From positions 62,001 to 126,000 of the forward strand of contig JANQQL010000010.1 of NCBI GenBank assembly GCA_028289345.1: a stretch of 64,000 bases of DNA. The letters are read 5' to 3'. The stretch is from Planctomycetota bacterium (GTDB taxonomy: Bacteria > Planctomycetota > B15-G4 > SIAN01). The stretch's first letter is position 1; every line of letters begins with the position of its first letter. The position numbers were made by a program, and so were the translations under genes. The notes beneath the pieces were generated by a model. That model ran no database searches. It was not told the origin of the DNA and saw only the letters and a list, made by a program, of their open reading frames with translations. This document shows positions 7,930 through 16,250 of the stretch, piece by piece.

Positions 7930-9999
7930 ATGGAACCCCCGATGCGGCCAACCCCGGCGAGTCACGCCTTCATAACCCGAATCACCACCGCATGGATCGG
8001 GGTCGTCGCACTCAGCCTGACGGCGCGGGCCGACAACGGCGCGCGGATGGATGCCCCGGTGGCCCCTCCTCTCACCGTCGATGGACGGCTGGACGATTGG
8101 CCGAAGGATCTGCTGTCTCACTCCATCAGCAACTACTACATCCGTGCTCCGCTGGATCAGACCGATTTCCAAGCTCAATTCCGGGCGGTCTACGATGCGA
8201 GCGAGGGACACTTGTACGTGGCGGTCGAAGTGATCGATGACTCCCACGTGGAGGAGCAGACCCTCGACATCAACCAGGACATGCACGTTCTATACGTCGA
8301 CGCGCAGCATTCGCCACGAGGCTCTGCGCCGATCGGCTACTCGACGAATGGCACGCTGCACGCGATCGAGTCCCACTCTTCCAACGCCTATTTCACCGAA
8401 CAAGAGTTCAGCTGGGATCCAGCCGTCGAGGGTGCGCTTTGGGGAGACACGGAAGTGGCGGTTCGCCGTGACAGCAATCGAGCCACCTACGAATGGAAAG
8501 TCGACGTGGGCGAGGCGCTGGTCCCGGGACGGTTCCTGGGATTCGACTACGAGATCGTCGACAGAGACGCGGGGGACCCGATGGGCGAGGTCACCCTGGC
8601 TTCTTGGGGACAGACGACGGACAAGAACGACGCCGCGTTTCGCCTCGGCGACCTCTATCTCCTCGACGCCCCGCTCGGGGAACTTGTTGGTCACGTGCAA
8701 TGGGATGACGGAACCCGCGCCTCCCTTCCCGACCAAGTGAAGATCATGTCCTTGGAGAACCCCGCTTGCTGGACCCGGGTGGATGTCAACTCTGACGGCG
8801 TCTACCTGACTTCCCTCCCGCCCGGGACCTACTCCATCGAACCGGAACCACTGCTTTGGACCGAACAAGACCAGGTCATTCGCGTCAGTGACGGCCTGCG
8901 GCTGGAAGAGTCCGTCGTGGCCGACGATCGGAGCCGGGCTGCGCCTCTTCGCCTCACTCAAAAGCCTCACCCAGAACTTCTTGAGGAAGAAGGGGTCTTG
9001 TTCGAGTTGGACGATGACGATCTTCCCCGGGTCGATCAGTTCATGGGCGAGCTGATGAGCTACTACCAGATTCCCGGAGCCTCCCTGGCACTGGTCCACG
9101 ATGCCGAGCTGGCGTATTCACAGGCCTACGGTGTGGCCAACGAGCTGACCCAAGCGCCCGTGGAGGAGGACACGCTGTTCGAAGCGGCTTCCATCACCAA
9201 GCCCGTGTTCGCCTTTGCCGTGAACCGCCTGGTGGAGCGTGGGGTGATCGATCTGGACCGCCCTCTGCACGAGTATCTCCCGTACGAGCGAGTCGCTCAT
9301 GATCCCCGCGCAAAGCTGATCACTGCTCGACACGTGCTCAGCCATCGCACGGGATTCCCCAATTGGGCCGACAACGAGTTGGGCAGCCGAATCCCGGTTC
9401 AGTTCACGCCGGGCACGCGGTACCAGTATTCGGGAGAGGGATTCGAGTACCTGGGCATGGTGGTGGAACGACTGACAGGAAAGCCCCTCGTCCAAGTGCT
9501 TGACGAAGAAGTCCGCCAGCCGTTCGGCATCACTGCCAACATGGAGTTTGCGGAAAAGGAAGGCCTCCTCGAACAACTGGCCGTGGGCCACTATGGTCGT
9601 CAGGCCACGCCCTATCGGATGCCCGAGCGGCCTGGCATGGCGTGGAGCATGATGACCGAAGCCAAGGCCTTCGCGAAGTTCATGATCGGGTTACTGAACG
9701 AGGAACATCTGGAATCCGACTCCTATGCCGAGATGTTCCGAGGACAGTCCGACGTTCCCCCGGACAAGAACCCACGCGGTCCGCAGTGGGACAGCTCCTA
9801 TTCGCTGGGGTTCTCCATCCAGTTCTCGCCCTACGGGACCGTGGTGCAACATGGGGGCAACAACGGCGACTTCCGCTGCATGTTCCAGAACTACCACGAA
9901 CTGGCCTGCGGCTACGTCGTGTTCACCAACAATGACTACGGCGAATACCTGGCCCAGGCGCTGCACCGTTTTCTGATCATGGGTCAGGACGAGACTTGA
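7930..9999 (+). CDS. CBM9-like domain fused to class C beta-lactamase-like serine hydrolase (secreted)
   Basis: The 689-residue protein has a signal peptide (to about residue 34, LTARADN). Residues of about 40-245 form a CBM9-like sugar-binding fold (LTVDGRLDDWP, HLYVAVEVIDDS, YEWKVDVGE). A short beta domain follows, and residues of about 365-689 are a beta-lactamase/AmpC-type serine hydrolase. Catalytic elements are Ser421-x-x-Lys424 (SITK), Tyr500 (YSG) and the late HGG box. Such stand-alone hydrolases are usually esterases or D-peptidases rather than beta-lactamases. The CBM9 domain suggests a carbohydrate-containing substrate or attachment surface; this is inferred. Its 3' end overlaps the convergent PhoX-like gene by 23 bp. 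Confidence 0.83.
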   Translation: MEPPMRPTPASHAFITRITTAWIGVVALSLTARADNGARMDAPVAPPLTVDGRLDDWPKDLLSHSISNYYIRAPLDQTDFQAQFRAVYDASEGHLYVAVEVIDDSHVEEQTLDINQDMHVLYVDAQHSPRGSAPIGYSTNGTLHAIESHSSNAYFTEQEFSWDPAVEGALWGDTEVAVRRDSNRATYEWKVDVGEALVPGRFLGFDYEIVDRDAGDPMGEVTLASWGQTTDKNDAAFRLGDLYLLDAPLGELVGHVQWDDGTRASLPDQVKIMSLENPACWTRVDVNSDGVYLTSLPPGTYSIEPEPLLWTEQDQVIRVSDGLRLEESVVADDRSRAAPLRLTQKPHPELLEEEGVLFELDDDDLPRVDQFMGELMSYYQIPGASLALVHDAELAYSQAYGVANELTQAPVEEDTLFEAASITKPVFAFAVNRLVERGVIDLDRPLHEYLPYERVAHDPRAKLITARHVLSHRTGFPNWADNELGSRIPVQFTPGTRYQYSGEGFEYLGMVVERLTGKPLVQVLDEEVRQPFGITANMEFAEKEGLLEQLAVGHYGRQATPYRMPERPGMAWSMMTEAKAFAKFMIGLLNEEHLESDSYAEMFRGQSDVPPDKNPRGPQWDSSYSLGFSIQFSPYGTVVQHGGNNGDFRCMFQNYHELACGYVVFTNNDYGEYLAQALHRFLIMGQDET

Positions 10000-11272
10000 G
10001 CTCCGCACGGCGTCCGGCCAAGAACGCTCCCACGCTCGCCAAGGCAGCGACCGCCAAGCCTCCCGCCACTCCCCCAAAGATCGGCATTCCTTGAGGCATT
10101 GGCAGGAACTGGCCGCGCACCTCGTAAGTTGCCCCGGGATTCCTCTGGGAGCTGAAGTAGAGCCGAGAACCATTGGGTGAAAGTGCCGGCCCGGTGATCT
10201 CCGTCCCCGAGACGCCGGCGAGCTGCACGATCGGCTTGACTCCCCCGCTCGGGGTGAGAGCGACGATCTGCAAGTCCCCGGGGTCCTCGGCCACGAGCAC
10301 ATCTCCACAAGGGGACACATAGAGATTGTCCACGCCCGACAACTGGGGATTCGTGGAGGTGGCCAAGTCGTACAGGATCGAGATCGTGTTGCTCGAGGAA
10401 TGAATCCTCCAGACTCGGTTGCTGCCCTTGGTCGAAAAGTAGACGTTCCCCGACGCGTACCAGCACCCTTCCCCGCCGTCGAAAGAAGTGGCATCCGGCA
10501 CTTGTTCGCGGGTCGGCGTGCTTCCGAAGGAGAGTGTGGGATCCGGAACGACATGCCAGGCGAGCGGTCGGGTCTGCCCCGGAGAGATCGGTCCTTCGCC
10601 CTGAGGATCCAGAATCTCCGCGGCTTCAAGAACTCCGGAACTCAGACTCGGATAGCTGGTCGGTGTGAATCGATACAGCAACCCCTCCGGTTTGTCTTCG
10701 GTCAGGTAAATCCGCTGGTTCAGGAAGTCGACCGCCGCCGCCTCGTGGGAGAACTTGCCAAGAGCAGGACGCACGACTCCCTGAGATCCGGCAGACAAAG
10801 GGTCACATTCGTAAACCTCTCCCTCGTCCCGCTCTTCACAGGAAAGCCAGGTCCCCCACGGCGTGGGACCGCCGGCACAATTCCGCGTCGTTCCGTTCAG
10901 GATGGAATAGGCGTCGACCACATTCCCCGCCGCGTCGAAACGCAAAGCGCTCACTCCCCCGCCGCCATTGACTCGTTCGCTGTTCGAGACGTACACCCAG
11001 CCACCGTCGGCGGTCGCAAACGTCGCCCCACCGTCGGGATTCACGTGCCAGGAATAAGACGTTCCCGGAACCGTCACATTGCTCACCGCCAGAATGCGTG
11101 AGGTGAAACCGGCCGGAAGCATGAGGCCGTTCGCGTCGGGCGCCTGGAGAGGTCCCAGGAAGTCAGCCCCGCATCCCATCGCAGAGGCCGGAGAGGTCAT
11201 CGCTCCGTGAGTCAACGCACTGGCACCCACCGCCCCGACACTGCGGCGCAAGAAACCCCGTCGAGAGATCAT
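9977..11272 (-). CDS. PhoX family (DUF839) protein, Tat-exported
   Basis: The 431-residue protein starts with a twin-arginine signal (SRRGFLRRS) followed by a hydrophobic stretch. The signature NCAGGPTPWGTWLSCEE is diagnostic of the PhoX/DUF839 family, and the body is a multi-bladed propeller with SHEAAAVD, YLTEDKPEGLLYRF and GCWYASGNVYFST blocks. PhoX enzymes are calcium/iron alkaline phosphatases acting in the periplasm; many DUF839 members are not shown to be phosphatases. The C-terminus has an extra hydrophobic helix (MPIFGGVAGGLAVAALASVG) and basic tail, implying membrane attachment. The start is placed at the Tat signal; the frame is open to 11539 but that part crosses an inverted repeat and does not look coding. 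Confidence 0.85.
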   Translation of the reverse strand: MISRRGFLRRSVGAVGASALTHGAMTSPASAMGCGADFLGPLQAPDANGLMLPAGFTSRILAVSNVTVPGTSYSWHVNPDGGATFATADGGWVYVSNSERVNGGGGVSALRFDAAGNVVDAYSILNGTTRNCAGGPTPWGTWLSCEERDEGEVYECDPLSAGSQGVVRPALGKFSHEAAAVDFLNQRIYLTEDKPEGLLYRFTPTSYPSLSSGVLEAAEILDPQGEGPISPGQTRPLAWHVVPDPTLSFGSTPTREQVPDATSFDGGEGCWYASGNVYFSTKGSNRVWRIHSSSNTISILYDLATSTNPQLSGVDNLYVSPCGDVLVAEDPGDLQIVALTPSGGVKPIVQLAGVSGTEITGPALSPNGSRLYFSSQRNPGATYEVRGQFLPMPQGMPIFGGVAGGLAVAALASVGAFLAGRRAELKSRPDP

Positions 11273-11365
11273 CGAGGTTCTTGGGAGAGGCTTTTGTCGA
11301 GAACGTCCCACCAATTCCTCCGTCCGTTCGATCTCCCCAGTGCGACCTGGATCGTACCATGGACC

Positions 11366-11470
11366 CGTCATCCGGCGCCGCGGCAATGACGACGAAATGG
11401 CGGGGACGGCAGCGACGTGCGCACGCACCGTGATCCACCTCGTCCTCCATTGCCGCGGCACCGGATGACG
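11366..11470. repeat. Large inverted repeat, 23-bp arms
   Basis: The left arm at 11366-11388 (CGTCATCCGG, later GCCGCGGCAATG) is matched by the right arm at 11448-11470 with one mismatch in 23 bp. The arms are separated by 59 bp, part of which can also pair. It lies between the divergent PhoX-like gene and the protease lipoprotein gene. It may be a miniature mobile element, a transcript hairpin or a regulatory structure. Confidence 0.75.
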
Positions 11471-11519
11471 TGATACGCTCAGAGCATCGTTCATCAGAAG
11501 GCGCAGGGAGGAGACCGCC

Positions 11520-13631
11520 ATGACTCGGCAGCGGGACAATTCTTGGGGACTGGTTCTTGGTGTGGTGCTCGCGGTGGGATGCCGCAGCTCGAACTCTTCC
11601 GCCCCAGTCGACGAGCCTCCGGGTTCCGAGCAGGTGGTGGACCCGCGCAGCGACCAGCCCTCAGCCCGCTCGGCGCAATCCCTTGCCTCTCCTCCGTGGC
11701 GGCGTTCTTTGGAAGAGTTTGCCGATGAGCTCGTGCAAGGCGTGGGCGACCGACCTGGAAGCCTCGGGGTCTTGCCATTGGTCAGTCACGACAAGAAGAA
11801 GGAAGCGCCTTGGGTTTCGGAGTTTGGCGTGACCGTTGCCGATGACCTGGCCGAGGTGGTGACGGAACAGGGGTACGACGGTTTTGTTCTCGGCAGCTCG
11901 GACATGGAACTTCGGCTGCAAGAGGCCAACCTGGGGAAGGCGACCATCGCCGCACGCAACAAAGTGTCAGAGTTCGGGGAACGGCTCGGCGTCGACGTGC
12001 TCGTGTACGGCTCCACCAAACGCGAAGTCACCTACCAAGGGCCCCAACGAATCGATTCCCTGCGAATGGAGTTGAACGCCTACGACTTTCGCACCGGGTC
12101 GATTCTTGCTCGTCATCGCCTGGAAATTCCGGGGCAGGGCTCTCGGTTCGGAGAGGCCTGGCGATTGCAGAACCAAGAAAGCCTGTGGCAGATCCTGGAA
12201 CAAACAGAGTCCGTGGCCAGCGACCGAACGTTCGCGCGAGAAGTCCCGTTCGTTTGCGGGCAGGTGGCGCGCCGCCTTTTGGGTCAATGGAGCCGCCTGC
12301 CGGCAGGTTCCCGCGTTTACGTGCCGCCCACGGACACTTCTCGATTCGTCCACTCCCTGGCGCGGCTGCGAGCAGCCCAACGAACCTTCGCCTCCGAGTA
12401 CGAGCGACTCCGCGAAGAGCTTCCGGGAGCAGAGAACAAGCCGGCTCGGTCGCGAGAAGTTTCTTTCGTATTGAACGACGTCCAGTTCCGCAACCTCGCT
12501 CAAGCGGTCAACTATCTCAATCAGTTGGAAGAAGGGCTCCAAGCCACCCAAGCCGCGCGCTTTGGACAGTCTCTTTCGTCCATGGTGGCCGAAAAGCTCC
12601 TCGAGCAATGGGGCAGCGGCAACGTCCAAGTCAACGACTTGGGATTCACCGAACTCTCCGACACCGAGCGACATGCGACGACCGGAGAACTTTCGAGTGG
12701 CGGGCTCGTGCGATCCCTGACCGCTCGAGAGACTTTGCGAAATGCGGGCATCGAGTTCGTCGTGCTCCCCCGCTTGGAGCGCTGGGGAGACGACTTCCTC
12801 CTGCGCCTCGAGCTTCTGGATTTGCAGGCGTCCAGCATCCTCGGCTCCACCCACGGGTTCTTGGCATCCGCCTATGCGGCAGACCTCCAGCAGGCCCTGG
12901 GTCTCGACGAAGCTCAGGACCCCAACTCCCGGCTGGCCCCGATCGACGACCTGCAGTCTTCGGCAAGAAAGTCCTGGGACTCGGTCTATGAATCGGTCGC
13001 GGCCGGAGTCGTCCGTTTGACCGGCAACCAGTCCTCCGGCACGGGGTTCCTCGTTTCGGCAGACGGCCACGTCATGACGAATGCCCACGTTTCCGACGCC
13101 GTCGCCGGCCCCGACCAATCCGCGCTCGCCGTCACCAAAGATGGCGCGCAGATCCCAGTGAAGGTCCTGGTTTCCGACCGCTTTTGGGACGTGGCGGTGG
13201 TCAAGCTCGAGAGAGTCCCCGAGGATGCCCACATCTTCGAATTCGCGGAAGAGGCCGATGCCCGGATCGGAGTCGAGATCGCCGTGCTCGGCCATCCCAA
13301 AGACTTCTCGGGCTGGATCCTGAGCCCAGGACACCTGAGTTCCGTGAGCGAGAAGGTCCCCGTGGACACGGATCAGGATGGCAGCGCCGACCGGGCCCGC
13401 CCGAGCTTCATGTACACCGCCCCGACACGACAGGGCACCAGCGGCGGCCCCGTTCTGTTGCTCGACTCCCGAGTCGTCGCCGTCAACTCCCACGTGTTCA
13501 GTGGGGAAGTCTATGCCGAAGAAAGCGAGGGCAAGCCAGCCCCGCGAACCGAACTCACCGGCTTTGCCTTGGGCGCTCCGGGGCACGTTGCCAAGGGAAT
13601 CCTCGAGAAAGCCGTGACTCGCTCAGAGTGA
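11520..13631 (+). CDS. Lipoprotein with FlgO/CsgG-like N-terminal region and trypsin-like serine protease domain
   Basis: The 703-residue product has a lipoprotein signal (VVLAVGCRSS). Residues of about 75-210 (GSLGVLPLVSHD, FGVTVADDLAEVV, LGVDVLVYGSTKREV) resemble FlgO/CsgG-type domains that assemble in the periplasm or outer membrane. The C-terminal 200 residues are a trypsin/HtrA-type protease with His523 (TNAHV), Asp557 (WDVAVVKL) and Ser641 (GTSGGPV). No PDZ domain follows. A role in periplasmic proteolysis or signalling is likely but the target is unknown. ATG 11520 follows GGGAGGAG. The neighbouring HEAT/VWA gene is convergent. Confidence 0.82.
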   Translation: MTRQRDNSWGLVLGVVLAVGCRSSNSSAPVDEPPGSEQVVDPRSDQPSARSAQSLASPPWRRSLEEFADELVQGVGDRPGSLGVLPLVSHDKKKEAPWVSEFGVTVADDLAEVVTEQGYDGFVLGSSDMELRLQEANLGKATIAARNKVSEFGERLGVDVLVYGSTKREVTYQGPQRIDSLRMELNAYDFRTGSILARHRLEIPGQGSRFGEAWRLQNQESLWQILEQTESVASDRTFAREVPFVCGQVARRLLGQWSRLPAGSRVYVPPTDTSRFVHSLARLRAAQRTFASEYERLREELPGAENKPARSREVSFVLNDVQFRNLAQAVNYLNQLEEGLQATQAARFGQSLSSMVAEKLLEQWGSGNVQVNDLGFTELSDTERHATTGELSSGGLVRSLTARETLRNAGIEFVVLPRLERWGDDFLLRLELLDLQASSILGSTHGFLASAYAADLQQALGLDEAQDPNSRLAPIDDLQSSARKSWDSVYESVAAGVVRLTGNQSSGTGFLVSADGHVMTNAHVSDAVAGPDQSALAVTKDGAQIPVKVLVSDRFWDVAVVKLERVPEDAHIFEFAEEADARIGVEIAVLGHPKDFSGWILSPGHLSSVSEKVPVDTDQDGSADRARPSFMYTAPTRQGTSGGPVLLLDSRVVAVNSHVFSGEVYAEESEGKPAPRTELTGFALGAPGHVAKGILEKAVTRSE

Positions 13632-13656
13632 GCTGGTTCGTCGACCGACCCAATGA

Positions 13657-13678
13657 CAGGGGGCTCCACCCCCCACAC
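13657..13678. terminator. Possible terminator hairpin between convergent genes
   Basis: GGGGG at 13659-13663 can pair with CCCCC at 13669-13673 around a CTCCA loop. It sits in the 59-bp gap between two convergent genes, the place where a terminator is expected. The stem is short and no T-run follows, so this is a weak call. Confidence 0.3.
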
Positions 13679-13690
13679 AGGGACCCCACC

Positions 13691-15973
13691 TTAACGGGTC
13701 AGATAGGAACCGCCCGTTTCCCCCGCCAGGCCTCTCAGCAAGGACGCGTGATGATCGGCACCGATGCCGATGCAGTGGATCGTGACTTGTTTTTGCCTTG
13801 CCCAGAAGACCAGCTGCTTGAGAACTTCGCGGGGATTGGTGGTGCGGCCGGCGGTGGGTTGACCGTCGGTGAGTAAGAAGATCGTGTCCACCGCAGCCGG
13901 GTAACCACTTCGCAGCGCTTGTTCGCCAGCCACTTGGAGGGCTTTCATCGTTCCTCCGAGCAGGTTCGTGTAACCGCTGGCGCGAAGTTCCGAGGCCCAC
14001 GCGCGGACGTCAGCCTTCCCTTCGGCGTCCGCTTGGATCAGGTGTCCCCCCCAAACCTTGACGTCGTCGGAATAGACCACCACGGTGAACCAAGCATCGT
14101 CGGGCAGCTCGTCAATCGATCGAAGCAACTCTCCAACGGCAATCTGCAAGCGGCTCTTTTCCTCCCCGGGATCGACCTCGTTCATGCTTTCGCTCACATC
14201 CAGCACGTAGCAAAGCTGCCGAGAGTGGGTGACAATACCGAAGAAGGCTGCTCCGGAAGTCTTGGACGCCATCCCCGGAGCCACCCGGATTGAGGTCGTC
14301 GCTTCCTCGGCTGCCAGTTGGGTTTCTTGTTGTTCTTTCCACCAGCGCTCCCAGCGGGGGAACTTGTCCCCGAAGTCGTTCCCGGTGAGCTCTGCCAGGT
14401 GGGCGAAGATCCGCTGCTGAAGCTCCTGACTCACCTCGACTTCCGGTTTGGGAGGAGTGACTCGCTCCAACAAGCGCATGAAAGCCGGGAGCCCGACGAC
14501 GGAATCCATCTGGGCGAGGCCGTCGACCACGGCGGTCAGCAAGTACTCTGGCTGTCCCGCTCGAAACAGACGAAGCAACGGTTCGACGGCATCTTTTTGA
14601 CCCGACGCCCCAAGATCCAACGCGCCCTGATAGCGAACTTCCCAGGAAAGGTCGGGGAACTCCCAGCCGAGGGTCAAATCCGCAAGCACCTGGATGCTCT
14701 CCGGGGAAGCAATTCTCGACAGGACCAGCATGGCCGCAGGGACCGTGAACTCCAAGCGTGCCGGATCGAGCGGTGCAATCAACAACTCCCGAACCATCGG
14801 GTCGCGGAGTTCCGGTGCACAGTTCTGAATCGTCTCCGCGACCGCCTGCAAGGCCGCTTGTCCCTCTTCCTCGGAGATCCCTTCGAAGGGCACTCGCACC
14901 GCGGCCTCGCCAGGCACTGGATGCATTCCCAAGTTTTCGAGAATGCGCCGAGCGCCCAAGAGGAATCCCTTTGCCGCCACCGTTTGGTAGCCCAGGATTC
15001 GATCCAGCTCGCTGCCCGCCGCCACCTGCTGCAAAGCACCGGAGTAGTCGTCTCCGTTTTCTTCCCACCAACGGGTCCATGCGGTGGCAGTGGGAACGAC
15101 ATCGGCTCCGGTGATCTTGGCCAAGGTTTGCAGGAAGTCTCCGCGCAAGCGACCGTTTTCCTGCTCCAGGGCTTCAATCAAGTCCGGCACGACTTCCAAC
15201 ACTGGGTTCTCGCGAAGCTGCGTCGCCGCGGTACTCCGCAAGGACCACGACTCACTCTTCAGCAACGCCGCTGCAAAGACGGCACTGCCCCTTCGGTCGT
15301 GCCGCATCAGAATCTCGAGGATCCGGACCTGTTCGCTCTCCTCCCGCGCTGCCGCGCTTGCGACAACTGTTTCCCAAGAGGGGTCCCCCGCCGCCGCCAG
15401 GCCTTCGAGTGCGACCATTCGCCGCTCTCGTTCTTTCGATTCGAGCCACTCGCGAAAGTCCTCGAGGACGCTGTTTCTTTCCCGTTCTTCCGCTTGGTCA
15501 AGAGTCTTTCCCAACACGGCGACCAAGATCTCGCAGAAGCCCCTCAACTTGACCTGGTCTTCGATCACCGGCCGAATGTCTCGCTGTACTCGTTCCAGAT
15601 CCCGGTCCACCTTGCGCAACACCGACTCGGAGCGGGGACCTCCTTGCTCGAGAGTCTTGACGGCTTTCTCGTGCAGTTCCGCTTCTTTTCGCTCCAGGGG
15701 CGCCAGGTGCTTGGCCAGCTGTGACTGGCGGCGAAACAAGTCAATGAGAGAGTCCAAGAGGACCTTGTGGAATCCTTCGCTCCGGAATCGGATCAGGTCA
15801 TCGGCCGCGGAAGCGACGGCCGGGGCTCTTCCCTGATCGATGGCGTCGCGCAAGCAGCGACGCGCTTCGCGATAGGTCGCCGGTTCCCCCGCGGCTCCCA
15901 CGGGAACCGCCACGACGAACGCGAGAAGCAGACACGCGCCCCAAATCCCACTTGCCCCGTGCTGTGCATTCAT
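13691..15973 (-). CDS. Secreted HEAT-repeat protein with C-terminal von Willebrand factor A domain
   Basis: The 760-residue protein has a signal peptide (LLLAFVVAVPVGAAG). Its N-terminal part is helical with charged coiled stretches, then HEAT-like repeats (RRMVALEGLAAAGDPSWETV, SLRSTAATQLRENPVLEVVPDLIEAL) to about residue 560. The last 190 residues are a VWA domain with an intact metal-ion-dependent adhesion site: DVSESM, the Thr in GYTNLLGGT, and LLTDGQP. Such proteins bind partners outside the cell; the ligand is unknown. The start ATG 15973 has TAGGAG upstream. It shares strand with the beta-lactamase-like gene 277 bp upstream. Confidence 0.83.
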   Translation of the reverse strand: MNAQHGASGIWGACLLLAFVVAVPVGAAGEPATYREARRCLRDAIDQGRAPAVASAADDLIRFRSEGFHKVLLDSLIDLFRRQSQLAKHLAPLERKEAELHEKAVKTLEQGGPRSESVLRKVDRDLERVQRDIRPVIEDQVKLRGFCEILVAVLGKTLDQAEERERNSVLEDFREWLESKERERRMVALEGLAAAGDPSWETVVASAAAREESEQVRILEILMRHDRRGSAVFAAALLKSESWSLRSTAATQLRENPVLEVVPDLIEALEQENGRLRGDFLQTLAKITGADVVPTATAWTRWWEENGDDYSGALQQVAAGSELDRILGYQTVAAKGFLLGARRILENLGMHPVPGEAAVRVPFEGISEEEGQAALQAVAETIQNCAPELRDPMVRELLIAPLDPARLEFTVPAAMLVLSRIASPESIQVLADLTLGWEFPDLSWEVRYQGALDLGASGQKDAVEPLLRLFRAGQPEYLLTAVVDGLAQMDSVVGLPAFMRLLERVTPPKPEVEVSQELQQRIFAHLAELTGNDFGDKFPRWERWWKEQQETQLAAEEATTSIRVAPGMASKTSGAAFFGIVTHSRQLCYVLDVSESMNEVDPGEEKSRLQIAVGELLRSIDELPDDAWFTVVVYSDDVKVWGGHLIQADAEGKADVRAWASELRASGYTNLLGGTMKALQVAGEQALRSGYPAAVDTIFLLTDGQPTAGRTTNPREVLKQLVFWARQKQVTIHCIGIGADHHASLLRGLAGETGGSYLTR

Positions 15974-16250
15974 GGAAGGAGGACTCCTAGGGGGAGACTC
16001 TTGGCGGGGGCAGCGCCACTCGACCCTCGCAAGCGTCCGTGCCCGGCAACGTGGCCGGGGATGCTAGCACAGGTCTGAAAAAGAGTCTCTGAGAGAGGAG
16101 TCCAGAGTAGACGCGCGTTCGGGGCCGGGTAACCGCTCACGGAAACGGGCGATGAATCTCCCCGTTGCCCCCCCGCTGCTCTCGGCCTCATCGATCCGTC
16201 CGAAGGCACGGCGAATCCATCGTTCGGGGAGCCATTCCCCGTGGACAGGA

